Assembly: GCA_025350425.1 (NCBI GenBank) | Contig: JANXXW010000089.1 | Coordinates: 1-6,675 of the forward strand | Reading direction: 5' to 3' | DNA from: Rhodospirillales bacterium | GTDB lineage: Bacteria > Pseudomonadota > Alphaproteobacteria > Acetobacterales > Acetobacteraceae | Length of the DNA: 6,675 nt | In this document: in pieces, positions 5,684-6,675 of the stretch | How positions within the stretch are numbered: position 1 is the first letter of the stretch | Layout: the number at the start of each line of letters is the position of its first letter | Made by a program: the position numbers and the translations under genes | The notes under the pieces: model-generated | Databases searched by the model: none | What the model was told of the DNA's origin: nothing | Seen by the model: the letters and a program-made list of their open reading frames with translations, nothing else

Positions 5684-6565
5684 ATGGATGCGGAAACGGC
5701 AACCGGCGACAGCACCGATCTCGCGCGTCCGCAACGCCGCTTGCCACAAGCATTGCAGCACCGCAGCCTGTTGACCGGAGTGGTGATCTGCGTGCTGCTG
5801 GGGCTTCTGGTGTTTGCCCTACCGCTGGTCATGCCCTCTGTCGATCTGAACACGCAGGACCCGACGGCAACCTTCTCGCCCCCTTCATGGCAACATCTGA
5901 TGGGCACGGATGCGTTCGGCCGCGATATGCTGTCACGCGTGGTCTATGGCGGTCGCACAACTATATTGGCCAGCATCAGCGTGGTGCTCCTTGGCTGCGC
6001 GTTCGGTACGGCACTCGGACTGATCGCCGGATTTTTCGGCGGTATCGTCGGCTTCATCATCATGCGCATGGTGGATTTGTTGCTGGCGTTTCCCGGCATC
6101 TTGCTGGCACTCGCAGTCTCGGCCGTGCTCGGGCCAGGGTTGGTCAATGGGGTGATCGCGATTGCGGCCATCCTGGTGCCGGTCTACGTACGGCTCGTTG
6201 CTGGAGCAACGGCGGAAGTGCGGCATCTACCTTATGTCGATGCTGCCGTGACCCTTGGCTCAAGTGCCTGGCGGATCATCCTGCGACATGTACTGCCGAA
6301 CGTCTCGCCAGGGATCATCGTGCTGACGACCACGTGGCTCGGCGTCGCGTCGCTATGGATCGCGGCACTCGGCTTCATCGGTCTCGGTGTGCAGCCGCCA
6401 ACTCCGGAATGGGGCGCGATCCTGAACGACGGCCAGAACTACATCACCATTGCTTGGTGGATTACGGTTTTTCCTGGGATGTTCCTCGCCTTGTTCGTGG
6501 TCGGGGTCAACCTGATCGGCGACGGATTGCGTGACGAACTCGATCCAACGCTCGCACGCCACTGA
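5684..6565 (+). CDS. ABC transporter permease, DppC/OppC family
   Basis: The 293-residue inner-membrane partner of the preceding permease has a polar cytoplasmic N-terminus of about 28 residues and then a first helix near 29-50. The DppC hallmark HLMGTDAFGRDMLSRVVYGG is at 71-90. Further helices lie near 93-118, 126-150, 153-175, 210-235 and 257-280. The EAA loop is at 182-206 (LPYVDAAVTLGSSAWR, then ILRHVLPN). FIGLGVQPPTPEWGAILNDG (231-250) and NLIGDGLRDELDP (276-288) are characteristic of the family. The start is supported by AGGAG eight bases upstream. The stop is 29 bp before the next secreted-protein gene, so all three form one operon. The ATPase genes are not in the window and are expected downstream or elsewhere. 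Confidence 0.94.
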   Translation: MDAETATGDSTDLARPQRRLPQALQHRSLLTGVVICVLLGLLVFALPLVMPSVDLNTQDPTATFSPPSWQHLMGTDAFGRDMLSRVVYGGRTTILASISVVLLGCAFGTALGLIAGFFGGIVGFIIMRMVDLLLAFPGILLALAVSAVLGPGLVNGVIAIAAILVPVYVRLVAGATAEVRHLPYVDAAVTLGSSAWRIILRHVLPNVSPGIIVLTTTWLGVASLWIAALGFIGLGVQPPTPEWGAILNDGQNYITIAWWITVFPGMFLALFVVGVNLIGDGLRDELDPTLARH

Positions 6566-6583
6566 CGCGCCTCATGCGATAAC

Positions 6584-6587
6584 GGAG
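6584..6587 (+). promoter_or_regulatory. Ribosome-binding site of the secreted protein gene
   Basis: GGAG lies seven bases before the ATG at 6595 and supports that start. Confidence 0.7.
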
Positions 6588-6594
6588 ATTTTCC

Positions 6595-6675
6595 ATGCAC
6601 CAACACTTCGCAAAGCTTCTCGTTGCCGGCGTAATGGCCCTGACAGCGAGGCAGGCCGCCGCCGCCCCGCCCGAC
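6595..6675 (+). CDS. Start of a secreted protein, probably the solute-binding protein of the ABC importer (partial)
   Basis: Only the first 27 codons are present. They encode a signal peptide: His/Gln/Lys-containing start (MHQHFAK), hydrophobic core LLVAGVMALTA, then an Ala-rich cleavage region (RQAAAA before PPD). It follows the two permease genes by 29 bp on the same strand with a good ribosome-binding site. A periplasmic family-5 solute-binding protein is therefore the most likely product. That identity rests on context; no mature-domain residue beyond about four is visible. Another exported protein of the same operon is possible. Confidence 0.6.
   Translation, partial: MHQHFAKLLVAGVMALTARQAAAAPPD

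Noticed and set aside
4677..5753. Long minus-strand frame of 358 codons
   Set aside because: It is antisense to the first permease, and its composition (rich in Gln, Arg, His, Asp and Gly) is that of a shadow frame. The plus strand carries clear family motifs.
5605..6534. Plus-strand frame of 309 codons
   Set aside because: It overlaps the second permease in another frame and is Arg/Gly/Ala-rich with no recognisable motif.

Overview
The window looks like a piece of a moderately GC-rich proteobacterial chromosome, most likely an alphaproteobacterium. This is inferred from codon choice, protein style and gene families (PQQ-type sugar dehydrogenase, EctD-like dioxygenase, FCD-type GntR regulator, Dpp/Opp transporter); no RNA gene or other strong taxonomic marker is present. 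No CRISPR array, tRNA or rRNA was seen.

Layout. Bases 1-546 (minus strand) hold the first 182 residues of an exported glucose/sorbosone dehydrogenase-type protein that runs off the left edge. Bases 547-1205 are a poorly coding stretch with a GC-rich inverted repeat, a doubtful small ORF and a short remnant of an IS3-family transposase (about 1018-1182), which suggests past insertion and decay. Bases 1206-3380 (minus strand) form a two-gene operon: an EctD/proline-hydroxylase-like Fe(II)/2-oxoglutarate dioxygenase, followed by a Rossmann-fold oxidoreductase with a C-terminal SAF domain (homoserine-dehydrogenase-like, COG4091 type). A 259-bp divergent intergenic region (3381-3639) separates this operon from a plus-strand GntR/FCD regulator (3640-4317). 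It contains overlapping inverted repeats that coincide with a candidate minus-strand promoter. After a 431-bp gap come two plus-strand Dpp/Opp-type ABC permease genes (4749-5672 and 5684-6565). The start of a secreted protein (6595 to the edge) follows, probably the matching solute-binding protein.

How the genes may work together. The arrangement fits an inducible uptake-and-catabolism locus. The transporter would import a small amino-acid-, peptide- or opine-like compound. The dioxygenase would hydroxylate or oxidatively cleave it, the SAF-domain dehydrogenase would act on the product, and the GntR regulator would control at least the divergent operon. The substrate cannot be read from the sequence. 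The enzyme pair with its own regulator and importer is the best candidate here for an undescribed pathway. The PQQ-type gene lies beyond the IS remnant and is probably unrelated.
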